Counted from the stretch's first letter, positions 50,455 to 60,632 are shown. The stretch is DNA of 64,000 nt from Halorubrum sp. Hd13 (GCF_002252755.1 NZ_NHOY01000105.1:1-64000), one strand, 5' to 3'. Program-made: numbers and translations. Notes: a model not told the origin generated them from the letters alone.

Positions 50455-51024
50455 TCACTCGTCGACGATCTCGACGTCGAACCGCTCCTCTAAGGCCCGG
50501 ACGACGGAGCCGCCGACGCCGGCCGTCGCGGCGCGACCGTCCTCCACCGCGAACAGGTCGTCCTCGTCGACGTCGAACTCGTCCGCGAGCTCTTCGACGG
50601 TGAGCCCGGCGTCTCGCCGGGCCGCCGCCACCTCGTCGCCGTAGCCGGAGACGAGGTACGGGAGGCGGTCGGACTCGTAGCTCGTGCCGTCCTCCTCCCA
50701 GTGCTTGGAGTCGCCGGTCACGGAGTCGTACATCTTTGCCTGCTTCCGCGCGAGCTCCTTCTTCCGGCTCTCAGATCCGGACGACTCGGCGCTGGCGCCG
50801 CCCGGGCTCCCCCCGGAGCTACCGCCGCGACTGCCGCCAGAGCCGGAGCCGCCCCCGCCCTGCGGCGCGTTGCCCGCGTCGTCGTGCGGCCGGCAGTCCG
50901 AGCACACCAGCAGCTTCGCGCCGGCGACCGTGGCCCGCTGGAGCTTCGTGGTCTCCCGCCCGCAGAGCTCACAGGCGTCGCCGTCGTCGCCGCCGCCGCC
51001 ACCGCCCGTTGAGTACTTCGTCAT
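50455..51024 (-). CDS. mbf1: Multiprotein bridging factor 1 (MBF1), archaeal type
   Basis: 189 residues. The N-terminal zinc ribbon is CELCGRETTKL...LLVCSDCR, then a long Gly/Ser linker (residues 52-90). The C-terminal Cro-type helix-turn-helix is DEVAAARRDAGLTVEELADEFDV and closing AVEDGRAATAG. Archaeal MBF1 binds the small ribosomal subunit and acts in translation quality or general transcription. The middle SRKKELARKQAKMYDSVTGD is the core-binding basic piece. Confidence 0.9.
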   Translation of the reverse strand: MTKYSTGGGGGGDDGDACELCGRETTKLQRATVAGAKLLVCSDCRPHDDAGNAPQGGGGSGSGGSRGGSSGGSPGGASAESSGSESRKKELARKQAKMYDSVTGDSKHWEEDGTSYESDRLPYLVSGYGDEVAAARRDAGLTVEELADEFDVDEDDLFAVEDGRAATAGVGGSVVRALEERFDVEIVDE

Positions 51025-51105
51025 ACCGCGAGTGGTAGACCTGGACGGTTAAAAAGTCGTGGAGGGGCGGCCCATCGGGCGAGCGGCGGGTCGACGGCGA
51101 CTGTC

Positions 51106-52425
51106 TCACGCCCCGCCCGGTCCGAGGTACCCCCACGCGAGCAGTCGGTCGCCGTCGCCGTCGACCCACCGCTCGCCGATGTCGTCGCGGTAGTACATGT
51201 TCGGCATCACGACGTCGTCGATGCGACCGTACGCCTGCTCGCGAGCGGCCTGCATCGTCTCGCCCGTTCCGGTGACGACGATCGGCATCCCGCTCTCGCC
51301 GGCGGCCCGCCACTGGCCGTCGACCCGCTTCGCGTCTTCGAGGTGGATTCCCTCCCTGCTCTCCGTCTCGAACACCACGGCGGCGTTCCGCGAGTTCTCG
51401 TCGTACGTCTTCTCGTCGTCGAACGGGAACGGCGGGAGCACGATGCGCACGGCGATCTGGTAGCCGTTGTGGACCTCCACCTCGGGGTCGTTGCCGTGCG
51501 CGAGGTCGTAGAAGAACTCGCCGGTGGACGACTCGATCGACTCCTCCTGTAACGCGATCGTCGGGTACCCGAACCGCGGCGTGAACTCCAGCGGGTAGAT
51601 CCCGTGCTCGTTCACGATGCAGTTGATGTCGATACTGCCGACGTACCCCTCGTCGGCGAGCCAGCCTTCGATTTTGCCGAAGGTTTCTTCGAATAACTCG
51701 TTCTGGCCCGCCCAAAACATCGAAGTCCCCATCTCGCCGGTCGAGGGATCGATGTTCCCTGGGAACAACTTCTTGTGCTCGAAATTGAAGTTGACCTGGT
51801 CGATGAACTCGTCGCCGTTGAAGAAGCCGCAGATAGCGATTTCAACGCCCTCTACTTTGCGTTGCAGCTGGAAGCCCTTCATCCGGTGGCCCCACGCCTT
51901 CTTGTACGCGTTCAGGACGCCGACGACGTCGCTCCCGTCGCCCTCGTTCCCGACGTACAGCAGCCGCTTGACGTTCTGGACCTCGCCGAGCGGTTTGATG
52001 ACGTACGGGGCGGGGTTCTCCTCCACGTGTCGGATGCCGTCGTCGAAATCGCGGAAGACGTGGTGTTCGATCGTGTTGACGCCGTGGTCTTCGAGGACCT
52101 CCATCGCGTACCCCCGGTCCTCTTCGAGGCGGTCGGTGTTCGGCGTCCCGCCGACGACGGCGTTCCCGTCCTCGCGGAGCTCCGCGGCGAGCGCCCCGGT
52201 GCCGACGTCGGAGCCGACCCAGATGTCGTCGAAGACGACGACGTCGGCCCAGTCGACCTCGGCCTCCCAGTCGTCGGTCTTCCGAACGAACCCGTCGCCG
52301 ATCTCCCGGTCGCTCTCGGCCTCGATGTAGTACTTCACCTCGTGGCCCTCGCGGTGGACCTGCCAGGCGAGGTCGGTGATCAGCGCGGCCTCGGCCGAGA
52401 CGAACAGGAAGCGAGCGGGGTCCAT
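51106..52425 (-). CDS. PurD-like ATP-grasp protein of unknown substrate
   Basis: 439 residues. ATP-grasp pieces: VNTIEHHVFRDFDDGIRHVE, APYVIKPLGEVQNVKRLLYV, FLDQ-like IAICGFFNGDEFIDQVNFNF, GSIDINCIVNEHGIYPLEFT, and PRFGYPTIALQEESIESSTG with the metal-binding Glu. The C-terminal half is like glycinamide ribonucleotide synthetase, but the N-terminus (MDPARFLFVSAEAALITDLA) lacks the usual GSGGREHA of PurD. A carboxylate-amine ligase is likely; the substrates are not clear. It stands alone, 81 nt upstream of MBF1. Confidence 0.7.
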   Translation of the reverse strand: MDPARFLFVSAEAALITDLAWQVHREGHEVKYYIEAESDREIGDGFVRKTDDWEAEVDWADVVVFDDIWVGSDVGTGALAAELREDGNAVVGGTPNTDRLEEDRGYAMEVLEDHGVNTIEHHVFRDFDDGIRHVEENPAPYVIKPLGEVQNVKRLLYVGNEGDGSDVVGVLNAYKKAWGHRMKGFQLQRKVEGVEIAICGFFNGDEFIDQVNFNFEHKKLFPGNIDPSTGEMGTSMFWAGQNELFEETFGKIEGWLADEGYVGSIDINCIVNEHGIYPLEFTPRFGYPTIALQEESIESSTGEFFYDLAHGNDPEVEVHNGYQIAVRIVLPPFPFDDEKTYDENSRNAAVVFETESREGIHLEDAKRVDGQWRAAGESGMPIVVTGTGETMQAAREQAYGRIDDVVMPNMYYRDDIGERWVDGDGDRLLAWGYLGPGGA

Positions 52426-52473
52426 ACGGCGGTCTCACGCGGCGAGGACTTGAGTGTGGGTGTCGGTCCCGCG

Positions 52474-52839
52474 CTACTGTCCGACGACGTCCGGTTCGAG
52501 CGCGCCGACCGCCTCGAGGATCGTCTCGACGTCCCCCTCGTCGACGCCGTTCTCCCGGAGCGCCTCGCCGAGGTAGGTCGCGACGCGACCGAACGCCTCC
52601 GCCGTGACTCCCATCCCCTCGTGTGCCTCCCGCATGTCGGCCCCCTCGTACGAGACCGGGCCGCCGGCGACGGCGCTGACGAACTGCACCTGATGGGCGT
52701 ACAGCGCCTCCCTATCGACGCCCTCGAAGTACGGTTCGAGGAGCGGATCGTCGAAGACGCGGTCGTAGAAGTCGGACACGACGGCCTCGACGGCTTCGCG
52801 ACCGCCGATGTCGGCATAGATCGATTGGCTCTCGGTCAT
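52474..52839 (-). CDS. Truncated haemoglobin, group I
   Basis: 121 residues. A 2-on-2 globin: DIGGREAVEAVVSDFYDRVF (B helix, Tyr near B10), YFEGVDREALYAHQVQFVSA and GGPVSYEGADMREAHEGMGV with the proximal F8 His in AHEGM. Group I globins commonly turn over NO to nitrate or bind O2. A near inverted repeat AGAACATGTTCG is 40 nt before the ATG and TCTTATGCC near 52866 is the TATA box between, so the regulator would bind next to the core promoter. Its neighbours (orphan GluTR domain, DUF2249, cupin) share this site. Confidence 0.85.
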   Translation of the reverse strand: MTESQSIYADIGGREAVEAVVSDFYDRVFDDPLLEPYFEGVDREALYAHQVQFVSAVAGGPVSYEGADMREAHEGMGVTAEAFGRVATYLGEALRENGVDEGDVETILEAVGALEPDVVGQ

Positions 52840-52879
52840 CAATTCGATCGCATTTCTTGCGGCATAAGACTGGTTCGAA

Positions 52880-52891
52880 AGAACATGTTCG
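52880..52891. promoter_or_regulatory. Inverted-repeat operator of the globin promoter
   Basis: AGAACATGTTCG, one base off the CGAAC-N2-GTTCG pattern, 40 nt ahead of the globin ATG and just upstream of its TATA box. Confidence 0.6.
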
Positions 52892-52934
52892 GTGATATCG
52901 TCCGCGATCCGCCGGGCGGGCGACGCGTGCGTGT

Positions 52935-52946
52935 CGAACACGTTCG
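52935..52946. promoter_or_regulatory. Inverted-repeat operator of the 52984 gene
   Basis: CGAACACGTTCG, a CGAA-N4-TTCG inverted repeat, ends 37 nt before the ATG at 52984. No clear TATA box between them. Confidence 0.6.
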
Positions 52947-52983
52947 GGTGAATCCTGATCCGCGTGGCGGCCGGCGATCCGAT

Positions 52984-53334
52984 ATGCGACACGAACGGCT
53001 CGACGCGCGACGGACATCGGCCGTTCGAGCGCCCGACGACGGTTCGGCCGACGAGGAGTCGGCCGACGGCGACTTCGAAGATCCGGACCACGTCCGGCGG
53101 CAGATACTGGGCCGAGCGGAGCGGATCGAGCGCCGCGAGGTCGCGGAGGCGATATCGTCGCTCGAGGCGCGCGGCGGCCTCACCGACGAGCAGCGCGAGA
53201 CGGTCCGTCTCCTCGGAGCCGCGATAGCCCGGGAGCTGACGGCGGCGCCCGAGTCGGCCCTAGAGGGAACCGCGCGGGACGAACCGGCGGCCGTTCGGGC
53301 CGTCGCGCGGTTGTTCGACGTCGAGAGCGAGTAG
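52984..53334 (+). CDS. Orphan glutamyl-tRNA reductase dimerisation domain-like protein
   Basis: 116 residues. HVRRQILGRAERIERREVAE and the rest (ISSLEARGGLTDEQRETVRL, then ARELTAAPESALEGTA, RAVARLFDVES) match the C-terminal dimerisation helices of archaeal HemA: ERALxxLEARGxLTxEQxxxV... ...LLxxPxxxLRDAA. No catalytic or NADPH-binding part is present. It may bind HemA to tune haem synthesis, but this is a guess. Start ATG at 52984; a longer frame upstream is antisense to the globin. Confidence 0.6.
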   Translation: MRHERLDARRTSAVRAPDDGSADEESADGDFEDPDHVRRQILGRAERIERREVAEAISSLEARGGLTDEQRETVRLLGAAIARELTAAPESALEGTARDEPAAVRAVARLFDVESE

Positions 53335-53348
53335 CCGCGACCCCGCCC

Positions 53349-53582
53349 CTACGCCTCGACCTTCGGGAACTCGGCGACGAACTCGTCCGCCGCCTCCTGC
53401 CGGACCTCGTAGCGCTCCTCGTCGAACGCGGGCACCTCGGCGGCCATCTCGTAGTACAGGGGCTTCGGTTCGTGGTCGTTGACGATGGTGAGCGTCTCGC
53501 CGGGTTCCATCCCGTCGAACTCCTCGTGGATCCGGTCGTGTCTGTTCACCGGCGGAATGTCGCGAACGTCTAGTCGTGGCAT
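53349..53582 (-). CDS. DUF2249 protein
   Basis: 77 residues beginning MPRLDVRDIPPVNRHDRIHE. The pattern GMEPGETLTIVNDHEPKPLYYEM is the DUF2249 core (LxVNDHDPxPL). These proteins occur near NO and denitrification genes in many microbes. A CGAA-N4-TTCG inverted repeat (53623) is 40 nt before the ATG. Its stop lies 15 nt after the stop of the orphan GluTR-domain gene (convergent). An upstream in-frame start would pass over that operator. Confidence 0.82.
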   Translation of the reverse strand: MPRLDVRDIPPVNRHDRIHEEFDGMEPGETLTIVNDHEPKPLYYEMAAEVPAFDEERYEVRQEAADEFVAEFPKVEA

Positions 53583-53622
53583 GCGTCCGAGCGTTCGCGA
53601 CGCCTCCGCATCCGTGTTGAGA

Positions 53623-53634
53623 CGAACACGTTCG
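53623..53634. promoter_or_regulatory. Inverted-repeat operator of the DUF2249 gene
   Basis: CGAACACGTTCG identical to the 52935 site, 40 nt upstream of the ATG at 53582. Confidence 0.6.
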
Positions 53635-53757
53635 GGCACAGCCACACCCCGCCGAGACCCGTGGATCCGAACGTGACGGGTTCATCGACGCAACCGATCG
53701 AACAGGACGCGAACAGCCCCCGCCGCTCGCACGGCCGATGCGGCTCGTTCCGCGGAG

Positions 53758-54153
53758 GTGAGTGACGTGCCCGCGACGAGCCTCGACGCGGAGCGAACCT
53801 ACGACGAGGAGCGGTTCTCGACGAGCGGCGTGTTCCGAAGCGACCGCTCGAAGGTCGTCTGCGGCTACTTCGAACCGGGGCAGTTCATCCCCGTTCACGC
53901 CCCCGAGAGCGACATGACGATTACGGTCCAGTCCGGGACGGGAACGGTCCGAGAGGGCGACACCGAGCACCCTGTCGCCTCCGGCGACGTTGTCCTCGTC
54001 GAGGCGGGGACCGAGCGCGGCGTGAAGGCGGACGACGACGCGCGCCTCGAAGCGGTTCTCGTCACCGCGCCGCCGCCGACCGACGCGGAGCACGACCCGG
54101 TCCGAGAGGGGATCCGACGCGGCGTGTTCGACCCGCGAACGGAATCAGAGTAA
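53758..54153 (+). CDS. Cupin-domain protein near NO-type genes
   Basis: 131 residues from a GTG start at 53758 (SDVPATSLDAERTYDEERFS). The cupin barrel has VHAPESDMTITVQSGTGTVR and VASGDVVLVEAGTERGVKAD. Metal ligands are fewer than usual (H then E). It is divergent from DUF2249 with 175 nt between; near 53690-53712 lies GATCGAACAGGACGCGAACA, two half-sites of the shared operator but no clean palindrome. Cupins next to DUF2249 are common in denitrifying haloarchaea; a role in NO or anaerobic response is inferred. Confidence 0.75.
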   Translation: MSDVPATSLDAERTYDEERFSTSGVFRSDRSKVVCGYFEPGQFIPVHAPESDMTITVQSGTGTVREGDTEHPVASGDVVLVEAGTERGVKADDDARLEAVLVTAPPPTDAEHDPVREGIRRGVFDPRTESE

Positions 54154-54222
54154 GACCCCTCGGTGGGAGAGCGGGGCCGGTCGCGTCCGCCCGATCGTTC
54201 GGTTCGCCCGCTCACCGACGGT

Positions 54223-54336
54223 CTAGGCGCTAAACTTCGTGGAGACGGGGCGGGGGGTCACGCAGGCGTTGGTGGGGTACCGACCCGGGACGACCGGCCA
54301 CTCGACGTCCACGTCGACGCGTACGATAGATGGCAT
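54223..54336 (-). CDS. Possible 37-residue protein divergent from katG
   Basis: ATG at 54336 gives MPSIVRVDVDVEWPVVPGR then YPTNACVTPRPVSTKFSA and a TAG at 54223. A minus-strand TATA box TTTTATAT is about 32 nt ahead, so a near-leaderless transcript is plausible. The DV-repeat start and Pro content are protein-like. No known family. The rest of the 54154-54474 region holds the katG promoter and an ATCAC/GTGAT inverted repeat. Confidence 0.4.
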   Translation of the reverse strand: MPSIVRVDVDVEWPVVPGRYPTNACVTPRPVSTKFSA

Positions 54337-54346
54337 ATGTAACAAA

Positions 54347-54365
54347 ATCACTGTATTTTTGTGAT
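54347..54365. promoter_or_regulatory. ATCAC-N9-GTGAT inverted repeat in the katG upstream region
   Basis: ATCACTGTATTTTTGTGAT lies in the AT-rich stretch between katG and the divergent small ORF, close to that ORF's TATA box and about 110 nt before the katG ATG. Likely regulator site, not tested. Confidence 0.45.
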
Positions 54366-54436
54366 ATAAAAACTATTCTTCATACTTTTAAAATACGGGT
54401 TGTTTTTACCGGGTTTTTCCCTCTGAAGAGGACACC

Positions 54437-54444
54437 TTTTTATT
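54437..54444 (+). promoter_or_regulatory. katG TATA box
   Basis: TTTTTATT is about 34 nt before the katG ATG at 54475, giving a leader of a few nucleotides. Confidence 0.55.
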
Positions 54445-54474
54445 TGAGGTGACGGAAGCCCCGGACGACACTGA

Positions 54475-56628
<2,154 letters not shown>

Positions 56629-56839
56629 GTCGCGACGCCGCGCTCGTCGCGGATGCCGTTTTCATCCGCACGATCGGTCGTCCAGTGAGCGACCCGATTC
56701 CGTCAGTCGGCGGTTTCGCACTCTACGGTGAGTCCCCCGCCGGCGTCGAGAACCGCCCCGGGACCGACGGACCGGGAGCGGCCGCGGCGGTGCCCCGATC
56801 GTCCGAAGAACTTTATCAATTACCGTCGATCACTGTAGA

Positions 56840-57994
56840 ATGGCGCCCCGCGACGGGGAGCCGGGGGGAGATTCGTCCGCCGGCGAGAATTCCGAGCCAG
56901 ACGCCGAAGTAGCGCTGAGTGACGTTCGATCTCCGTTGGCGTCGCGGCTGATCGCCGCGTTCCGGTCGCTCGACCGTCGCGGCCTGTTCACCGTCGCACT
57001 GCTCGTTGGGGGGGTTCCGTTTGCGGCGAGCGCGGTCATCGCATTCCGAGGCGGGTTCGGACTCCGGTTCCTGCGGACCGGGTCGGTCTACGTTTGGACC
57101 GTCGGGCTGTTCGTCGGGGGACTTACGTTCGGGTGGTGGGCCAAGCGATACCCGGAACTGTGGGTGACACTCAGACCCGTCTTCGACGTGCCTGAGAACG
57201 AGTATCGAGCCGTCGTTCGATCTCGGATCGCCGAGATGTACGACCTCGGGCGAGTCCTGCTGTGGTTTCCCGTCGTCCTGCTGTCGGGCGTGATCTACGA
57301 TTTGGTGTTGGTCGGGGCCCCGTACGTGATCTACGTACGGAGCGCGGATCCCCTGGTTTCCGTCGCCGCTCCGACGGTGCGTCTTCCCTTCGACGTGTAC
57401 GCCTACTCGCTGAGCGTCATCAACTACGCGTTCGGCATCGTGAGTCTGGTGGGACTCCTGATAGCCGTTCACGTCGCGGTAATCCACGTCCGCTTGGTCA
57501 GCGACGTAATGCGTCTGCGAATACGAGACGTTCGAACGGCCGCGGTCGAACTCACGCCGCTCGCGCGGTTCGACGTCGTCATCTCGTTGGGGTGGTTCGC
57601 CTCTCTGACCTTCGGGATGGTGATCTTGATCGCCACCGAGTACGATCCTTGGACGGATCCGCTGTTTCTATCGACGTTCCTCCTCGTGTTCCTGTTCGGC
57701 GTCGTCCTGTTCGCGGTCCCGCAGCTTTCGATCCACACCGCCCTTCAGTCGGAGAAGCGGACGCTCTTGGGCGAGATCGACGCGAAGTACGAGCGCATGT
57801 ACGAAGACCTCTCCAGTACGGGCGATTCGGAACACTCGTCCGAGGAGGTCTCGACACGGTTGGACGTCCTCGAGGCCCGTCGGCGGAACGCGACGGAGAT
57901 CCGAACGTGGGCGTACGACCTACCGGGCGTGGCGTCGCTCCTGGTCTCGTCGGTGATTCCGCTGATCCTCCAGTTCGGCCAGATGATCGCGTGA
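56840..57994 (+). CDS. Unknown multi-spanning membrane protein with C-terminal coiled coil
   Basis: 384 residues. An acidic N-terminus (1-30), then about seven transmembrane helices (LFTVALLVGGVPFAASAVIA, VWTVGLFVGGLTFGWW, VLLWFPVVLLSGVIYDLVLV and on), and a soluble tail with charged helix LQSEKRTLLGEIDAKYERMY followed by a last hydrophobic segment. Less GC-biased than the neighbours. No family assigned. It may be a sensor or anchoring protein. An upstream TATA-like CTTTATCAATT near 56811 lies 25-30 nt before the ATG. Confidence 0.65.
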   Translation: MAPRDGEPGGDSSAGENSEPDAEVALSDVRSPLASRLIAAFRSLDRRGLFTVALLVGGVPFAASAVIAFRGGFGLRFLRTGSVYVWTVGLFVGGLTFGWWAKRYPELWVTLRPVFDVPENEYRAVVRSRIAEMYDLGRVLLWFPVVLLSGVIYDLVLVGAPYVIYVRSADPLVSVAAPTVRLPFDVYAYSLSVINYAFGIVSLVGLLIAVHVAVIHVRLVSDVMRLRIRDVRTAAVELTPLARFDVVISLGWFASLTFGMVILIATEYDPWTDPLFLSTFLLVFLFGVVLFAVPQLSIHTALQSEKRTLLGEIDAKYERMYEDLSSTGDSEHSSEEVSTRLDVLEARRRNATEIRTWAYDLPGVASLLVSSVIPLILQFGQMIA

Positions 57995-58190
57995 CCGGGG
58001 TGCGTCACGGGAGGCGATACGCCCGCTTGCTCGCGTCGCTACCGCAACGCCGCATGAACCGGCGTGAGTCTCGGTCGTCAACACCCGGGCGCGTGTCAAT
58101 GGCCGTTTCGGGTGACCTGATAGCGCGGGAGACCGCCTCTGAGGCTCCGGCCGCGAGAACGCGCGCGGGCCGGGAAGCGTTCGGCTCGCC

Positions 58191-59174
58191 TCACCAAACC
58201 GGCGCGAGCAGTACCGCGACCGTCGCCGAGATGAAGACGAGCTTCAGGGCGGTGTTGACGGCGATCACCTTCGTGCCGAACTCGGCGCCCCAGATCCCGT
58301 ACTGGAAGGGGATCGAGCGCCGGAAGGTGGAGACGGCGAACGAGAGGATACCGCCGATGAGCAGGCTCGCGACGGCGGTCCGAGTGGTGAACACGCCGGC
58401 CTCGGTCCCGGCGAGGGTCACGGCCCCGGCCGTCGTGTCGAGCGTGTAGACGGCGATCACGGGGACCGCGGCGCCGGGCAGGCCGAGGACCCCGGTGATC
58501 GGCTCGGCGACGCTCGTCAGGGCCTCGACGTCGTAGTTGGTGACGAGCGCGATCACGAGCGTGTACACGACCGCGAGGCGCGGGACGATCCGGCGGAGGG
58601 TCGACCACGACTTCTCGCCGGCCTCCCGGACGCGTTCGCGGCTCGTTCGCTCGTCGTCGTCGGGCCCGCTCGCGTCGACGTCGGCGAGCGCGGCGCGGTC
58701 CACGTTGCGCTCCGAGAGCAGGGCGCCGCCGGCGAGCACGCCCGTGACCGTGATCGCGAGGGCGATTCCGGCACGGGCGGAGACGTAGACGACTCCCGTC
58801 TCCGCGCCCAGGATCGGGATCAACACCGGGATGTAAAACGTGAACACGTGCTGGACGAAGCCGAAGAACGTGTTGATGGTGACGGCGACGAGCGTCGCTC
58901 GGTCGTCGAGTAGGCCCGACTCGCGGTACTCGGCGAGCGTAGCGTAGCCCGCGGTCGTCGACGCCGCGGTCGTGAGGATCGCGGTGCCGACCTCGTCGGG
59001 GAGGTTCGCGGGCCGGGTGAGCCACCCGGCCAGCCCGGCGACGTACCGGATCAGCCCGAACGCGACGGCGACGTTGGCGGCGAAGACGCCGATCGCGATG
59101 AACGCCGCGATCCGCGCGAGCCGCGGGGCGACCTCGGCGAGCAGGGCGACGACCTCGGCGGCGACCGATTGCAC
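58191..59174 (-). CDS. Nucleoside recognition (Gate-domain) membrane protein
   Basis: 327 residues, eight or so transmembrane helices. The Gate/nucleoside-recognition pattern: FAANVAVAFGLIRYVAGLAG, then TAILTTAASTTAGYATLAEY (first gate), and later YTLDTTAGAVTLAGTEAGVF and SFAVSTFRRSIPFQYGIWGA. Related proteins are spore-maturation-type or nucleoside transporters. A soluble acidic loop (DVDASGPDDDERTSRERVRE) lies in the middle. Substrate unknown. It is divergent from the beta-propeller gene at 59360. Confidence 0.8.
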   Translation of the reverse strand: MQSVAAEVVALLAEVAPRLARIAAFIAIGVFAANVAVAFGLIRYVAGLAGWLTRPANLPDEVGTAILTTAASTTAGYATLAEYRESGLLDDRATLVAVTINTFFGFVQHVFTFYIPVLIPILGAETGVVYVSARAGIALAITVTGVLAGGALLSERNVDRAALADVDASGPDDDERTSRERVREAGEKSWSTLRRIVPRLAVVYTLVIALVTNYDVEALTSVAEPITGVLGLPGAAVPVIAVYTLDTTAGAVTLAGTEAGVFTTRTAVASLLIGGILSFAVSTFRRSIPFQYGIWGAEFGTKVIAVNTALKLVFISATVAVLLAPVW

Positions 59175-59359
59175 GACCGGCGGTACGCGACCGCCAACCT
59201 AATGCGCGTCGAAACGGGCGGACGGGCGAGCGGTTTCGGAACGGCCAGCGATCCGGGCCGGCGGCCCCCTCGGACCACCGAGCGATCCCGATTCGACGGC
59301 CGTCCCGGACCGCCGAGCGCTCGCGGGGCTTATGAGACCAGCGCGCGAACCCCTCGCCG

Positions 59360-60277
59360 ATGGCACCCGCGGAGGACGACATCTCGATCGAGGAGAAGCG
59401 CGTGTACGCCGGGACGGCGGACCGCACCGACGCGTACGTCGCCACCGGGAACGGGGTCGTCCGGGTGGCGCTGTCGGCGGACAAGGTCGGCGCGTTCGAC
59501 ATGGTCGCCCGCGATCCGGCCCGCGACGTCGCCGTGCTCCCCCGCGACGGCGACCCGGACCTCGTCGGGATCGCGACGGCGGACGGCCTGCGAGTCGCCC
59601 GCGTCGACGACGACCCCGAGTTCGGCCGGAGCGCGGGCGACGCGGCCCCGGCGGTCGCGGTCGGCGCCCACGACGGCGCGTTCCTCGTCGCCCTAGAGGA
59701 CGGCGGGATCGATCGGGTCGCGGTCGGTGGCGGGGACGCCGGCCCGACCGCGGGGGTCACCCGGCTCGGGTCCGTGTCGGAGCCGCGCGCGGTCGACGGC
59801 CCCCTCGTCGCGGCCGCGGACGGGGTGCACCGGGTCACCGGGAGCGAGGGCGCGGGTGAAGACCTCGCCCTCACCGCGGTCGGCCTCGACGACGCCCGCG
59901 ACGTCGCCGGCGCGGGGATGCCTCTCGCAGCGACCGGGTCGGGGCTCTACTGGCTCGGTAACGGCTGGATGACGGCGCTGGAAGGGACCGCCGAGGCGGT
60001 CGCGGCCGACGGCGACGGCCACGCGCTGGCGGTCGTCGACGGCGAGCTTCTGGTCCACGCCGGCGACGCGTCGGGGGCCGTCGCGTGGGACGCCGAGACG
60101 TGGCGACTCGCCGACCTCCCCGTGGACGAGGAGGCCGTCGCGCTCGGCTACGGGCCCGGGATCTCCGTAACCGTCACCGCGGCCGGCACGCTCTGCGTCG
60201 ACGCGGGGGACGGCTGGCGACACCAGGTGGTCGGCGTGCGGGACGTCGCGGGCGTCGCGCTCGCGGTCGTCGAATAG
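59360..60277 (+). CDS. HVO_0234-family beta-propeller protein
   Basis: 305 residues made of repeated four-strand blades: TDAYVATGNGVVRVALSAD, GIATADGLRVARVDDD, GAFLVALEDGGIDRVAVGGG, AATGSGLYWLGNGWMTALEG and similar. The start MAPAEDDISIEEKRVYAGT is typical of the haloarchaeal family known as HVO_0234. No signal peptide. Function not known; probably a protein-binding scaffold. Confidence 0.8.
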   Translation: MAPAEDDISIEEKRVYAGTADRTDAYVATGNGVVRVALSADKVGAFDMVARDPARDVAVLPRDGDPDLVGIATADGLRVARVDDDPEFGRSAGDAAPAVAVGAHDGAFLVALEDGGIDRVAVGGGDAGPTAGVTRLGSVSEPRAVDGPLVAAADGVHRVTGSEGAGEDLALTAVGLDDARDVAGAGMPLAATGSGLYWLGNGWMTALEGTAEAVAADGDGHALAVVDGELLVHAGDASGAVAWDAETWRLADLPVDEEAVALGYGPGISVTVTAAGTLCVDAGDGWRHQVVGVRDVAGVALAVVE

Positions 60278-60333
60278 CGTGTCGATCGATTATAAACGGT
60301 TGCTGCCGCGGTGAGTATCTAACAAGATCCGAC

Positions 60334-60632
60334 CGTTCGTTTATAAATAACTGCTGGTGGCGGATCGATGGTGTCTGCCTGCAAAGCCCCAGCCGTGAGG
60401 CGGTCACACGCTCGCTGCGCGCTTCAGTCGCTCGTTTCACTCGCTCCTTCCAGTGCTTACATCGCCTGTGACCGCCTCACGGCTGCCCCTTTGAGTCCCG
60501 CCCCGCACGGCACCGCGGCCTCACGCCTCCCCAGCCTCGCGGCTCCCTTCGGTCGCCGCGTCCCTCGCGCGTGCTCCTCGCGCCCGCTGGGCGCTCGGAG
60601 GCACGCGCCGACCGCAACGTTCGTTTATAAAT
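60334..60632. repeat. Long structured intergenic repeat, copy 2 (299 bp)
   Basis: Flanked by the 15-bp direct repeat CGTTCGTTTATAAAT at 60334-60348 and 60618-60632. Inside, CAAAG at 60382, a CCC, then CAGCCGTGAGGCGGTCACA; after a 58-nt loop the perfect complement TGTGACCGCCTCACGGCTG (60467-60485), a CCC and CTTTG. This gives a 19-bp stem, a symmetric CCC/CCC internal loop and a 5-bp outer stem. Then GAGTCCCGCCCC, CCTCACGCCTCCCCAGCCTCG at 60519, and a second stem GCGCGTGC...GCACGCGC with nested GCGCCC/GGGCGC. No gene in 60278-60659. Confidence 0.85.

Noticed and set aside
51106-52425. Canonical phosphoribosylamine-glycine ligase (purD)
   Set aside because: The N-terminal purD signature is missing; kept as PurD-like of unknown substrate.
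54347-54365. Intrinsic terminator
   Set aside because: The inverted repeat lies between divergent starts, upstream of katG, where an operator is more sensible.
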